Below are positions 32,155 to 41,422 of a DNA stretch of 64,000 nucleotides, one piece after another. The first letter of the stretch is position 1. Every line of letters begins with the position of its first letter. Both the position numbers and the translations under genes were made by a program. The notes under the pieces were generated by a model, which saw only the letters and a list, made by a program, of their open reading frames with translations, did no database searches and was not told where the DNA came from. Origin of the DNA: Priestia iocasae (lineage in GTDB: Bacteria; Bacillota; Bacilli; Bacillales; Bacillaceae_H). The DNA lies in contig NZ_JAFBFC010000005.1 in assembly GCF_016909075.1 (NCBI RefSeq), positions 124,001-188,000 on the forward strand, written 5' to 3'.

Positions 32155-33030
32155 TTATTTTTGTACCCATCCTAAAATCATTTCACGAATAAGCTTACTA
32201 GCTGTATTGGCTGTTTGCTCTGATGGATCGTAAATTGGTGCAACCTCAACTAAGTCTGCTCCCACTACATTTACATCTGAATGTGCAATGGCATGAATCG
32301 ATGCAAGTAGCTCTTTTGATGTAATACCACCACAGTCAACCGTACCCGTACCAGGTGCATGAGCTGGGTCTAGTACATCAATATCAATTGTGACATAAAC
32401 AGGACGACCTGCAAGTGTTGGAAGCACTTCTTTCAATGGCTCTAGCACCTCAAATTTTGAGATGTGCATGCCGTTTTCTTTTGCCCATTTAAACTCTTCT
32501 TTCATTCCAGAACGAATGCCGAATGAATAAACGTTTTTAGGACCAATTAATTCAGCGACTTTACGAATTGGTGTTGAATGAGATAGAGGCTCTCCTTCAT
32601 ACTCTTCGCGTAAATCTGTATGAGCATCCATATGAATGATTGCTAAATCTGGATACTTCTTATACATTGCTTTCATAACTGGCCATGATACTAAATGCTC
32701 TCCGCCCATTCCTAATGGAAACTTCCCTGCATCTAATAATTGATCAATGTATTCCTCAATCATGTCTAAGCTGCGCTGTGGATTTCCAAACGGTAATGGA
32801 ATATCACCTGCGTCAAAATATTTTACTTCCTCTAGCTCGCGGTCTAAATAAGCACTATACTCTTCTAAACCAATTGATACTTCACGAATACGAGTAGGAC
32901 CAAAACGAGAGCCTGGACGATAACTTACGGTCCAGTCCATTGGCATACCGTATAAAACGGCTTCACTTTCTTCAAAACTTGGATGACTTTTAATGAACAC
33001 ATTGCCTGAATAAGCTTCATCAAAACGCAT
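32155..33030 (-). CDS. speB: Agmatinase
   Basis: Manganese ureohydrolase that converts agmatine to putrescine and urea. It has 291 residues from MRFDEAYSGNVFIKS with GGGAGG before the ATG; 23 upstream codons in frame cover the intergenic hairpin and are excluded. Metal ligands are in GGEHLVS, IIHMDAHTDLR and VYVTIDIDVLDPAHAPGTG. It follows speE in the same direction, so putrescine production and its use by spermidine synthase are coupled. Confidence 0.95.
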   Translation of the reverse strand: MRFDEAYSGNVFIKSHPSFEESEAVLYGMPMDWTVSYRPGSRFGPTRIREVSIGLEEYSAYLDRELEEVKYFDAGDIPLPFGNPQRSLDMIEEYIDQLLDAGKFPLGMGGEHLVSWPVMKAMYKKYPDLAIIHMDAHTDLREEYEGEPLSHSTPIRKVAELIGPKNVYSFGIRSGMKEEFKWAKENGMHISKFEVLEPLKEVLPTLAGRPVYVTIDIDVLDPAHAPGTGTVDCGGITSKELLASIHAIAHSDVNVVGADLVEVAPIYDPSEQTANTASKLIREMILGWVQK

Positions 33031-33062
33031 GGTCGAATCCTCCCTGTATATGAGATGAACAC

Positions 33063-33104
33063 GAAACATGACAGAAGCGTCTTCACCTACTCCTGTCATG
33101 TTTC
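33063..33104 (-). repeat. Perfect hairpin between speE and speB
   Basis: GAAACATGACAG and CTGTCATGTTTC form 12-bp arms (33063-33074, 33093-33104) around an 18-nt loop. There is no T-run behind it, so it is not a standard terminator. It could stabilise the speE message or separate expression of the two genes. Confidence 0.7.
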
Positions 33105-33119
33105 ATCATCAATCATTTC

Positions 33120-33947
33120 TTATTTAATTAAATCAGACACAAACTTCGGTAATGCAAAGCAAGCTTTGTGTAGCTCTGGTGTATAGTATTTTGTTTCAAT
33201 GTCAAAGAAGCGATCACTGCTTACTTCTAATGGATCATGCTTTTTAGAACCAATTGTGAATGTCCACATTCCACTTGGATATGTCGGGATGTTTGCAATG
33301 TATAGACGCGTAATTGGGAAAATTTCTTTCACATCACGTTGTACATTCGTAATAAGCTCTGGTGTGAACCAAGGGTTATCTGTTTGTGCAACAAAAATAC
33401 CGTCTTCTTTTAATGCTTTTGAAATCCCTGCATAGAAGCCTTTTGTGAATAAGTTTACAGCTGGTCCAACAGGCTCTGTTGAATCAACCATAATGACATC
33501 ATACACGTTTTCACTTTTTGCAATGTGCATAAAGCCGTCATCTACTTTTACTTCTACACGTGGATCTTCTAACTTGCCTGCGATTTCTGGTAAGTATTGC
33601 TTTGAGTACTCAATAACCTTTCCATCAATTTCAACAAGTGTCGCTTTTTTCACGCTTGGGTGCTTTAACACTTCACGGATAACACCGCCGTCTCCGCCTC
33701 CTACTACAAGAACGTTTTCAGGATTTGGGTGTGTAAATAAAGGCACATGTGCAACCATTTCATGATACACAAACTCATCTTTTTGAGTCGTCATAACCAT
33801 GCCATCTAACACTAACATGTTGCCAAACTCTTCTGTTTCAATCATATCTAATTTTTGAAACTCTGTTTGCTCTGTATGTAAAGTACGTTTAATTTTCGCC
33901 GTAATACCAAAGTTCTTCGTTTGTTTCTCAGTGAACCATAATTCCAT
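33120..33947 (-). CDS. speE: Spermidine synthase
   Basis: Transfers an aminopropyl group from decarboxylated S-adenosylmethionine to putrescine. The 275-residue protein starts [18 protein letters not shown], with the nucleotide-binding [19 protein letters not shown], the substrate aspartates in [11 protein letters not shown] and YDVIMVD, and the [10 protein letters not shown] segment. Position upstream of speB matches B. subtilis. The ATG follows a weak GGGAAGAAC. Confidence 0.95.
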   Translation of the reverse strand: MELWFTEKQTKNFGITAKIKRTLHTEQTEFQKLDMIETEEFGNMLVLDGMVMTTQKDEFVYHEMVAHVPLFTHPNPENVLVVGGGDGGVIREVLKHPSVKKATLVEIDGKVIEYSKQYLPEIAGKLEDPRVEVKVDDGFMHIAKSENVYDVIMVDSTEPVGPAVNLFTKGFYAGISKALKEDGIFVAQTDNPWFTPELITNVQRDVKEIFPITRLYIANIPTYPSGMWTFTIGSKKHDPLEVSSDRFFDIETKYYTPELHKACFALPKFVSDLIK

Positions 33948-34076
33948 TTATGTTCTTCCCTTCTATTTTGTATTAAATCTATCCATAGATTACCCTAACA
34001 CAATTTATACAAACATGAAAAAAGTATAGAGGAATCTAGCAAAAATGCAAGTGAATTTTTAATATTTATTTCATAC

Positions 34077-34106
34077 GTTTAAAAAAATAGTTTCCATTTC
34101 ATACTG
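34077..34106 (+). promoter_or_regulatory. Candidate forespore (sigma-G/F) promoter of pbpG
   Basis: GTTTA (34077-34081), an 18-bp spacer and CATACTG (34100-34106) resemble the sigma-G -35 and -10 (CATACTA). The same spacing recurs before rsfA, another forespore gene. The match is loose. Confidence 0.35.
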
Positions 34107-34138
34107 TTAAAGAGTGAATAATAGGGCGGTGAAAATTG

Positions 34139-36211
34139 ATGGAAGCTGTACGAATAGAGCAACTTAAACGAGCACGTAAGTATTTGCGCATGATATTTGT
34201 CATAGCATTTATCCTATTAATCTTTTCTCTTTTCATCATTGCGAGCATAGTCATTTACGCTAAAATACAAGGCCCTCCACCTCTCACTGTTCCTCAGACT
34301 GTTATTTTTTATACTGATGATGGAGACAACGTTCTTGATGAAGTCCACCACGGTGAGAAACGCTATTGGGTTAGTCTAGGTGACATTTCTCCTTTTCTTT
34401 TGCAGGCCACCTTATCTGTTGAAGATAAAAGGTTTTACCAACATCACGGGTTTGATTACAAGCGAATTGCAGGTGCATTACTAGCGGACATAAAAGCCAT
34501 GTCTAAAGTACAAGGAGCTAGTACGATCACCCAGCAATATGCACGAAATTTATTTTTAGAGCACGACAAAACATGGAAGCGAAAAATGGAAGAAGCCTTC
34601 TACACTATTCGTCTAGAAGCTAATTACGATAAAAATCGCATTTTAGAAGGCTATTTAAATACGATTTACTATGGACATGGTGCATACGGCATTGAAGCCG
34701 CTTCAAGAGCGTATTTTGGAAAGTCAGCCAGCAATTTAACATTAAGTGAAGCCACGTTACTAGCCGGTATACCAAAGGGGCCTAGCTATTATTCTCCTCT
34801 CCTTCATTTTGATAATGCCAAAAAAAGACAACAAATTATCTTAAACATGATGGTTGAAGATGAATTTATTTCAAAAGAGCTAGCTCATACAACGCACAAA
34901 GAGAACGTCACGTTTACTTCTGCCTCCGTTGAGCATAAAGAAGCAGACGCTCCTTACTTTCTAGCTGCCGCGATGGTGCAGTTAAAGGATGAACTTCACA
35001 TTGATGAGCAGATGATTCAAACAAAAGGGTTAAGAGTATACACAACGTTAGACGCGACACTACAAAAGATTGCAGAAGAAAAGATGGATGAAACGATTTC
35101 GGCACAATCTTCTATTCAAGCTGCTTTTGTAGCGATGAATCCTAAAAATGGTGAAGTAAAGGCGCTCATTGGAGGACGAGATTACACTGAAAGTCCTTTT
35201 AACCGAGCAACACAAGCTGTTCGGCAGCCTGGATCAACAATGAAACCACTTTTATATTACGCTGCCCTAGAAGATGGCTTTACCCCTTCTACGGTTATGA
35301 GAAGTGAGCGTACAACGTTCACATTTGATGATGGGGCATCAACTTATACACCTAGTAATTTTAATCATTACTATGCAAAAGGACCAATTACGCTCGCGCA
35401 AGCCATCGCTCTTTCTGACAACGTTTATGCGGTGAAAACCCATTTGTTTATCGGGCAACATCGCTTAGTGGAAACAGCTAAAAAGATGGGAATCACGACA
35501 CCGTTAAAACGTGTCCCATCTCTTGCACTAGGAACATCTCCTGTAAAAGTGATTGAGATGGTCAATGCTTATAGCATACTGGCCAATGGAGGCGCTGAAG
35601 TAAAGCCAACGTTCATTAGAAAAGTGGAAACATATGATGGAGAGTTGCTTTATGAGGCAGAGAGCGAAAAGAAGCAAGTTCTTGATGAAGGGCTTGCATC
35701 TGTTGCGACCCATTTAATGACAGGAATGTTTAGCGAAAGCTTAAATGGTTATACGACCATTACTGGCAAACCAATTTTAAAATACATTTCCCGTCCTTAT
35801 GCTGGAAAATCTGGTTCAACCTCCACTGATAGTTGGATGATTGGTTATTCTCCAGAGTTAGTATCAGGTGTGTGGACAGGCTATGACAAAGGAAAATCCA
35901 TTGATTCTGTGCCAGAGCGATCCTATGCGAAGAAGATGTGGGTTACGTTTATGGAAGAAGCGTTAAGAAAGCAACCTATCTCTTCGTTTGAACAGCCGAA
36001 AGAAGTCAAAAAGGTTAAAATAAATCCAGAAAATGGATTATTAGCTACGGACGCTTGCCCTGTAAAGCATACTGCCTATTATATGAGTGGAACAGAACCG
36101 ACAGAGCAGTGTACAGACCATTTGTACAACAGCTCTGAATCAGCACCAACGAAAGAGAAAACCCAAGAGAAGACAAAATGGTATAAAAAATGGTTACCAT
36201 GGTTTAATTAG
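34139..36211 (+). CDS. pbpG: Class A penicillin-binding protein PbpG
   Basis: Bifunctional peptidoglycan synthase; in B. subtilis PbpG acts in the forespore during spore germ-cell-wall synthesis. The 690 residues comprise a short cytoplasmic tail, one membrane helix (about 17-42), a glycosyltransferase 51 domain with catalytic E95 (SVEDKRFYQHHGFD), and a transpeptidase with S366-TMK (PGSTMKPL), SDN (426-428) and KSGS (GKSGSTSTDSWM). ATG at 34139 fits the GGGCGGTG site; an adjacent TTG is possible. Divergent from speE. Confidence 0.93.
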   Translation: MEAVRIEQLKRARKYLRMIFVIAFILLIFSLFIIASIVIYAKIQGPPPLTVPQTVIFYTDDGDNVLDEVHHGEKRYWVSLGDISPFLLQATLSVEDKRFYQHHGFDYKRIAGALLADIKAMSKVQGASTITQQYARNLFLEHDKTWKRKMEEAFYTIRLEANYDKNRILEGYLNTIYYGHGAYGIEAASRAYFGKSASNLTLSEATLLAGIPKGPSYYSPLLHFDNAKKRQQIILNMMVEDEFISKELAHTTHKENVTFTSASVEHKEADAPYFLAAAMVQLKDELHIDEQMIQTKGLRVYTTLDATLQKIAEEKMDETISAQSSIQAAFVAMNPKNGEVKALIGGRDYTESPFNRATQAVRQPGSTMKPLLYYAALEDGFTPSTVMRSERTTFTFDDGASTYTPSNFNHYYAKGPITLAQAIALSDNVYAVKTHLFIGQHRLVETAKKMGITTPLKRVPSLALGTSPVKVIEMVNAYSILANGGAEVKPTFIRKVETYDGELLYEAESEKKQVLDEGLASVATHLMTGMFSESLNGYTTITGKPILKYISRPYAGKSGSTSTDSWMIGYSPELVSGVWTGYDKGKSIDSVPERSYAKKMWVTFMEEALRKQPISSFEQPKEVKKVKINPENGLLATDACPVKHTAYYMSGTEPTEQCTDHLYNSSESAPTKEKTQEKTKWYKKWLPWFN

Positions 36212-36243
36212 AAAAGCCGAAGGGATAAATCCCTTCGGCTTTT
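36212..36243 (+). terminator. pbpG terminator
   Basis: AAAAGCCGAAGGGA and TCCCTTCGGCTTTT pair around a TAAA loop, directly after the stop codon. Confidence 0.95.
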
Positions 36244-36358
36244 CTAGTGTCCTAGTTCTATAAAATATCCATAATTATTTTAAGTTTACTTATTTTGTGA
36301 GAAAACCTCAAGTAGCTAAAAGAAAAACGTCACAATTTAGACAAATTTTATCCACTTT

Positions 36359-36874
36359 TTATTGATTGAGGAGACCTTCTTTTAATTTCACATCAGATGC
36401 TTCCCACATCTCAGGGTTATGTCCTTTTAAGAATTCTCTTAATGTATGCTTAGATGTCTCATCCATATGATCGACCATAATGTAACGCTTCAATGATTTG
36501 TCCATCTTATTTACATGCTCCGGTAAAGACTTATAGCCTCGACGAATTTCACGATCCACAGTCATTTCACAAGCCGTTACACCTGCATAATAAGGGCCTG
36601 TTTCTTTACGGTCAATTGTCACCCATACAAGCCAATATAATTTACCGTTTGGCACGTCTTCTTTATTGGGAAGAAATTTAATTCCTTTTTCTACAACACT
36701 ACGTGCATGCATTGCTCCAATATCAACAAATGCTTCTTTTTCTGTTGGATCCACAAATACAGGAGAAATGTTATCTAAGCTTAACGCCCCTACGCCAAAT
36801 CCTCCATGTCCATCTGTTGGATCATTTTTAATAATATTAAAACCGATATTTTTCTTTTTAGGTTGATCTGTCAT
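36359..36874 (-). CDS. ywhD: YwhD family protein
   Basis: Conserved Bacillus protein of unknown function, 171 residues, soluble and lysine-rich at its start (MTDQPKKKNIGFNIIKNDP). No catalytic motif is recognised; YWLVWVTIDRKETGPYYAGV looks like a central beta region. Its start overlaps the ywhC stop by four bases (ATGA), so the two are translationally coupled. Same order as B. subtilis ywhC-ywhD. Confidence 0.85.
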   Translation of the reverse strand: MTDQPKKKNIGFNIIKNDPTDGHGGFGVGALSLDNISPVFVDPTEKEAFVDIGAMHARSVVEKGIKFLPNKEDVPNGKLYWLVWVTIDRKETGPYYAGVTACEMTVDREIRRGYKSLPEHVNKMDKSLKRYIMVDHMDETSKHTLREFLKGHNPEMWEASDVKLKEGLLNQ

Positions 36875-37548
36875 AATAATCCTCCTATCGTCAGCTGTAT
36901 AATTGGATGTAACAAGCTATCAAAAATGCGTATAAAAAACTCCACACCTATATTATAAATAGGGGCAATGACATAGTCACTTAGTGGCGTAATGGCAATA
37001 ATAAGAAACATAAGAATTCCCCAAGATTCATACTGCGTCATCTTGGCGCGAATGTCATTAGGCATTAAATCTTCCAAAATGCGGTATCCGTCTAGAGGTG
37101 GGAATGGTAATAGATTAAAGAGAAATAAAACAACATTAATTACGATAAACAGATTAAAGAACTCATATAACCACTCACTTGTCCCTGTATCAACACCAAA
37201 GCGGATACACAAATACCAGATAACCATACCTAAAAACGCCAATATCAAATTGCTAATAGGCCCTGCTATGGATACTAAAATACCTGCCAAACGTGGATTT
37301 TTAAAATAGAACCGGTTCACAGGAACAGGACGTGCCCAACCGAATCCTGCAATAATAATTAAAAGCGTTCCAAATGGATCTAAATGAGACAAGGGAGAAA
37401 GTGTCAATCTACCCTGGTTCTTAGCCGTTGGATCACCAAACTTATAAGCCACATATGCATGTGCAAATTCATGCACAGTAAACGCAATCAACAACGTTAC
37501 GACTACATAAGGGATAGTTGAAAGAGGAAAAGCTAAAAATTGTTCCAC
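36871..37548 (-). CDS. ywhC: Site-2 protease-like membrane metalloprotease (M50B)
   Basis: Integral membrane zinc protease relative, 225 residues, about five to six hydrophobic segments. The zinc motif HEFAH is in the first membrane segment (AFTVHEFAHAYVAYKFGD) and the third ligand in NLLPFPPLDG. This short form lacks a PDZ domain. The substrate is unknown. A GTG start seven bases after AAAGGAG is used. Coupled to ywhD. Confidence 0.9.
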   Translation of the reverse strand: MEQFLAFPLSTIPYVVVTLLIAFTVHEFAHAYVAYKFGDPTAKNQGRLTLSPLSHLDPFGTLLIIIAGFGWARPVPVNRFYFKNPRLAGILVSIAGPISNLILAFLGMVIWYLCIRFGVDTGTSEWLYEFFNLFIVINVVLFLFNLLPFPPLDGYRILEDLMPNDIRAKMTQYESWGILMFLIIAITPLSDYVIAPIYNIGVEFFIRIFDSLLHPIIQLTIGGLL

Positions 37549-37677
37549 ATCGCAACTCCTTTATTTTTGTTTTCACCGTACGACAAGTATACTATAGATG
37601 TATGTATGAAACACTTTCTGTCATCGTGTTTTTTACAAATCATTCTTTCCATTACCCACATCAAAGGAGCGATTGAA

Positions 37678-37866
37678 ATGCCTTATGTAACAGTTAAAAT
37701 GCTTGAAGGACGTACAGAAGATCAAAAACGAGCACTTGTTGAAAAAGTAACAGAAGCCGTATCTGAAACTACAGGTGCACCAGCTGAAAAGATTGCTGTA
37801 TTTATTGAAGAGATGTCTAAAAACCATTACGGTGTAGGCGGAAAGCGTCTAAGCGATCAGGAATAA
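37678..37866 (+). CDS. ywhB: 4-oxalocrotonate tautomerase family protein
   Basis: Small tautomerase of 62 residues whose N-terminal proline after Met removal (M-PYVTVKMLEGR) is the catalytic base; R12 follows in EGRTEDQK. These enzymes act as hexamers of beta-alpha-beta units; the physiological substrate in Bacillus is not established. AAAGGAG precedes the ATG. In-frame codons upstream to 37540 have no site and overlap ywhC. Divergent from ywhC-ywhD. Confidence 0.93.
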   Translation: MPYVTVKMLEGRTEDQKRALVEKVTEAVSETTGAPAEKIAVFIEEMSKNHYGVGGKRLSDQE

Positions 37867-37882
37867 GGACCTTATGCATAAA

Positions 37883-37996
37883 GGGCTGAGTGAAAAGGGG
37901 CGAAGACCACCCCTATTTGGCTCAGCTCACAATGTCCCTTGCTGGAAAAACCCAGTCATATCAACGGATAGACGAGCAAGGGATGTTGCATGCAAC
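37883..37996. other. Folded intergenic element of unknown function
   Basis: Two nested structures occupy the gap between ywhB and ywgA. An 8-bp stem (37883-37890 with 37921-37928) encloses a GGGG/CCCC hairpin (37897-37913). A second, 14-bp stem with two G-U pairs (37930-37943 with 37975-37988) closes a 31-nt loop. The palindrome GTTGCATGCAAC (37985-37996) overlaps its end. There is no long T-run on either strand. It matches no riboswitch consensus I know; the strand of any RNA is undetermined. Confidence 0.45.
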
Positions 37997-38000
37997 CTTC

Positions 38001-38020
38001 CTTTACTTACCTTTACTTAC
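38001..38020. repeat. Tandem CTTTACTTAC repeat
   Basis: Two exact copies of a ten-base unit are followed by a degenerate third (TTTTACTCAC) beside the folded element. Too short to be a CRISPR or satellite locus. Confidence 0.6.
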
Positions 38021-38061
38021 TTTTACTCACTCATCTTCAAGCCTCTTACGCATAAAACACA

Positions 38062-38586
38062 TTAATGCCGAAGTGTTTGTGTCGCTATTGCTTTTTCACA
38101 TAGCTCTTCAATATAAAGATAAGCTGATTCAATATCTTCTTCTGTATAGCCTTGTTTACTTTTTAATGTGAACACTTTTTCTTTTACTTCCTCTTTGGAT
38201 AAATCATCAAAGTAAAGAATTGTGGATACAAGCTCTAGAAACTTTGAGCTTCGGTCATTCATATCAACCATACACGGTTCTAAATGAGGAAGCTCTAGCT
38301 CATAATGACTTAGAAATCGTTCACCTTCTTCTGTAAGTCCGTATCGATACTGCATGTAGCCACCTTTTTTCTCTTTTACCTCACTTAAAAAACCTAAGTT
38401 GCACAGTTCTTCAATACGAAGCGTTAATTCTTCAGAATATGGTCCAAAAAAGTGAAAATTATATTTTTCATAAAAAGGAAACTTTAATTTCTTTGCAATA
38501 AAAATCATCTTTTGTAACTTTTTTCTACCAACAATCTCTCCAGCAGCCGCAAACACCTTCACGATTTTCGCATGATCATTTAACAA
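38062..38586 (-). CDS. ywgA: YwgA family protein
   Basis: Conserved protein of unknown function, 174 residues, mainly helical. The N-terminal part (AAGEIVGRKKLQKMIFIAKKLKFP, then FGPYSEELTLRIEELCNLGFL) looks like a winged-helix-type fold similar to antitoxin SocA/Panacea-like proteins, but I cannot show this. The TTG start is close to AAGGGG and uncertain. It follows ywfO by 23 bp in the same direction, as in B. subtilis. Confidence 0.8.
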   Translation of the reverse strand: MLNDHAKIVKVFAAAGEIVGRKKLQKMIFIAKKLKFPFYEKYNFHFFGPYSEELTLRIEELCNLGFLSEVKEKKGGYMQYRYGLTEEGERFLSHYELELPHLEPCMVDMNDRSSKFLELVSTILYFDDLSKEEVKEKVFTLKSKQGYTEEDIESAYLYIEELCEKAIATQTLRH

Positions 38587-38609
38587 AGCCCCTTCAACTC
38601 CTATACTAT

Positions 38610-39917
38610 TTAACTCTTATCTCTTTGCAACAAGCTTCTAATTTGCTCTTTTACTTTTCGTTTAGATGATAATTGATCAATTAAATCTTGAGGAAAGTAT
38701 AATTTATGATCTGTTCTTTTTTTACCTGAAATGGATTCAACAATTTCTGATTGACGAGAAAGTTCCTTTAACTCACCGTTAGGGATGAGTAAATGAATAG
38801 GCAACCGCTCTTCTTCTTCTCCTGGTCGATAGAAATCGTATGGCAAGTCACTTGAAGAATCGACAACGAGGTAATATTCAGGATCAATTCCAGCTTTTTT
38901 AAAAAGCTGAGTAAGCTCCATCCACATTTTCATCTGTGAGTTCGGATTAAACTCAATATACTGAAATAGTTTTCTATTAAGAAAGCGACGGCATAAATCT
39001 GATAAAATTTTATCTTCTTCTTCCTGCCATGCCTGAAAGTAAAACAAGACGACCGATTCATCTAGTTTTAGGTATTCTTCAACAGACACTTTATCTTCAA
39101 AAATTGAATAAAAGTGAACAGGTTGTTGTTTAAATGGGTAATGGTCGAGGTGTAACTCTTTTGCGCGGTGCAAAATCTTTGTTAAAATGACTTCAGCACT
39201 TCTCGTTACAGGATGAAAATATACTTGCCAATACATTTGATAGCGGCTCATAATATAGTCTTCAACCGCATGCATGCCACTTTCTTTGATCACAACTTGA
39301 TCTTCTCTTGGTCTCATGACTCGTAATATACGCTCCATGTCAAAATGACCGTAGCTCACGCCTGTATAGTAAGCATCACGCTGTAAATAATCCATTCGAT
39401 CTGCATCAATTTGACTTGAGATTAAGCTAACAACAAGCTTGCTTTTGTAGGTTTTTGCAATGACTTCTGCTACTTTTTTCGGAAAGTCTTCACTTACTTT
39501 GCGCAACACTTCGTTGACTTCTGTTTTTCCCATTATGATGGCTTGAGTAAACTGCTCATGGTCGAGGTGAAAAACTTTTTCAAATGAGTGCGAAAAAGGG
39601 CCATGACCTAAATCATGCAGCAACGCAGCACAAAGGCAGAGCAATCTCTCATCATTATTCCATTGTTCACGATCTTGAAAAACATCATCAATAATGCGAC
39701 GAACAATCTCATATACACCAAGAGAATGGTTAAATCGACTATGTTCTGCACCATGAAATGTTAAATACGTTGTACCGAGTTGACGAATGCGACGTAATCG
39801 TTGAAACTCCGATGTTCCAATTAAGTCCCAGATTACTTTATCTCTCACGTGTACATATCGATGAACGGGATCTTTAAATACTTTTTCTTCGCTTAATTTT
39901 TCATTAGGATATGCCAT
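38610..39917 (-). CDS. ywfO: HD-domain phosphohydrolase (YwfO)
   Basis: Metal-dependent nucleotide hydrolase of the dNTPase (SAMHD1-like) type, 435 residues. The H...HD...D signature is HSRFNHSLGVYEI, LLHDLGHGPFSHSFE and SSQIDADRMDYLQRDAYYTG. B. subtilis and Enterococcus relatives hydrolyse dNTPs; that activity is inferred by family. AGAGAGG precedes the ATG. First gene of a ywfO-ywgA unit. Confidence 0.92.
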   Translation of the reverse strand: MAYPNEKLSEEKVFKDPVHRYVHVRDKVIWDLIGTSEFQRLRRIRQLGTTYLTFHGAEHSRFNHSLGVYEIVRRIIDDVFQDREQWNNDERLLCLCAALLHDLGHGPFSHSFEKVFHLDHEQFTQAIIMGKTEVNEVLRKVSEDFPKKVAEVIAKTYKSKLVVSLISSQIDADRMDYLQRDAYYTGVSYGHFDMERILRVMRPREDQVVIKESGMHAVEDYIMSRYQMYWQVYFHPVTRSAEVILTKILHRAKELHLDHYPFKQQPVHFYSIFEDKVSVEEYLKLDESVVLFYFQAWQEEEDKILSDLCRRFLNRKLFQYIEFNPNSQMKMWMELTQLFKKAGIDPEYYLVVDSSSDLPYDFYRPGEEEERLPIHLLIPNGELKELSRQSEIVESISGKKRTDHKLYFPQDLIDQLSSKRKVKEQIRSLLQRDKS

Positions 39918-39991
39918 CTGCTACATACCTCTCTATTTTTGTACTTGTTGTTATTACTTTTCTACAGTGACAAGAGATTTTCCTAGTAGGA

Positions 39992-40027
39992 ATAAAAAAT
40001 CACCTTCTATAAAAAACAAAGGTGACT
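39992..40027 (-). terminator. Terminator after the DUF1450 gene
   Basis: TCACCTT (40000-40006) pairs with AAGGTGA (40019-40025); on the minus strand a T-run (ATTTTTTATT) follows. A GACACTC/GAGTGTC repeat (40044-40050, 40076-40082) lies just before it. Confidence 0.65.
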
Positions 40028-40087
40028 TTATCTATATTCATTTGACACTCTACCTGTTGGAATCCATCAAATAATGAGTGTCGAGCT

Positions 40088-40312
40088 TTACTTTTTTAAT
40101 TTCTTTTCAATCTTTTCAATTAACTCGTCTTCCGTTGGAGCTGAGACAGGACGATTATTGACAAATGCAAATGACTTTTTACGACCCGGTCCACAATATG
40201 ATTGGCAACCAACCTCGACTTCAGCCTCTGCATCTACTTTTTTTAACTTTGGTAACAATGTTTTTAAGTTTGTAGCCTGGCAATCATCACAAACTCGAAA
40301 CTCATTTGCCAT
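40088..40312 (-). CDS. DUF1450 (YuzB-like) small protein
   Basis: A 74-residue cysteine-containing protein ([19 protein letters not shown]). The pattern CDDC plus [11 protein letters not shown] suggests a metal or FeS site in a thioredoxin-like ferredoxin fold, similar to YuzB. The second ATG is preferred because AAAGGG lies too close to the first. Function unknown. Ends in a lysine-rich helix. Confidence 0.8.
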   Translation of the reverse strand: MANEFRVCDDCQATNLKTLLPKLKKVDAEAEVEVGCQSYCGPGRKKSFAFVNNRPVSAPTEDELIEKIEKKLKK

Positions 40313-40656
40313 TCTCATACAACCCTTTCAAAATTCGTTCAACAATTCCTTTTTAACCTAAAGGGTATTTTACATTTATTTATCAAGCAATGCAAGCTAG
40401 AGAAAAATCTAGCAAAAGCAAGCAATCCGTAAAAATCACGGTATGAAAGGGCTATTTTCATCTAAAGCAGCCAGTTAGGGTTTTCATTAAAGAAAAGACC
40501 TCTTTTCTCCAGAAAATAAAGCATGGCAGCTCTTCACCACGGTTCATTGTCTAAATTGATTTCTATATATTAGTACTTTGGTATAAACTAGTTTCCTTTT
40601 GTCCATGCTGATAGTAACAAAGTTTCTATATTAAATAGCCGCAAGGAGTGAATAAA
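40313..40656. other. Intergenic region upstream of rsfA
   Basis: A 344-bp gap between divergent genes. It holds a small hairpin GCTAGA/TCTAGC near 40390-40412, AGAAAAG/CTTTTCT near 40495-40510, and near its right end a possible forespore promoter (listed separately). No open frame with a ribosome binding site was seen and the rest is unexplained. Confidence 0.4.
40581..40610 (+). promoter_or_regulatory. Candidate forespore promoter of rsfA
   Basis: GTATA (40581-40585), an 18-bp spacer and CATGCTG (40604-40610) resemble sigma-F/G elements. B. subtilis rsfA is a forespore gene. Loose match. Confidence 0.35.
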
Positions 40657-41358
40657 ATGAAAGATAGACAAGATGCTTGGACAGAAGAAAATGATTTATT
40701 ATTAGCAGAGACGGTTCTTCGTCATGTACGTGAGGGTAGCACTCAATTAAATGCATTTGAAGAAGTGGGAGACGAATTAAATCGCACATCTGCTGCATGT
40801 GGATTTCGATGGAATGCAGTCGTTAGACATCAGTATGAGAAAGCATTACAGCTAGCAAAAAAACAGCGTAAGCAACGCATGCGAGCGCTTGGACAAACAC
40901 AAGGCAAGAAAAAGTTACTCTATACACCTCCAACACCTGGATTAGATCTATTAGAAGAGCTAGAGGAAACCGTAGAAACGATAGAAACGGTACATGCAGA
41001 GCCTGCTCTTGTACCACCGACTACAAGCACGTATTCAAGCCCTTCATCGAAGCTTACACTAGAAGGTGTCATTCAATACTTACAAACGTTAAGTACTCAA
41101 GCTGGAGATATACACGTATTACGTAATGAAAACCTTAGCCTTTCGCATGAAAACAAGGATCTTAAGCAGAAGAATCAAGAGCTTATGAAGAAGGTAGAAC
41201 TATTAGAAGCAAATGCTACTACTATTCAAGAAGACTATGAAACATTAATGCAAATCATGAACCGAGCACGTAAATTTGTTCTTCTTGATGATGAAGAAAG
41301 GCCATCAACCAAATTTAAGATGGACCGAAACGGAAATTTAGAAAAATTAGCTGAATAA
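40657..41358 (+). CDS. rsfA: Prespore-specific regulator RsfA
   Basis: DNA-binding regulator that tunes the sigma-F regulon in the forespore of B. subtilis. The 233-residue protein has a Myb/SANT-like N-terminal domain ([24 protein letters not shown], then [15 protein letters not shown]) and a C-terminal coiled coil (about 155-205, [22 protein letters not shown]). ATG follows AAGGAG by eight bases. The paralogue YlbO has the same architecture; synteny with lipL supports RsfA. Confidence 0.88.
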   Translation: MKDRQDAWTEENDLLLAETVLRHVREGSTQLNAFEEVGDELNRTSAACGFRWNAVVRHQYEKALQLAKKQRKQRMRALGQTQGKKKLLYTPPTPGLDLLEELEETVETIETVHAEPALVPPTTSTYSSPSSKLTLEGVIQYLQTLSTQAGDIHVLRNENLSLSHENKDLKQKNQELMKKVELLEANATTIQEDYETLMQIMNRARKFVLLDDEERPSTKFKMDRNGNLEKLAE

Positions 41359-41422
41359 AACAAGAATAAATGGGAATCATAAAGATAAGGAATCCCATCC
41401 CCCTATTCTATAGATGAAAAAG

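Noticed and set aside
37881-37960. TPP or other riboswitch (because of GGGCTGAGTG).
   Set aside because: The other conserved TPP segments are missing, and no thiamine gene follows.
38001-38033. CTTTACTTAC tandem units as a possible CRISPR remnant.
   Set aside because: The units are ten bases long, directly abutting, with no spacers and no cas genes.
41359-41400. ATGGGA/TCCCAT repeat after rsfA as a terminator.
   Set aside because: Only six pairs, no T-run on the plus strand.
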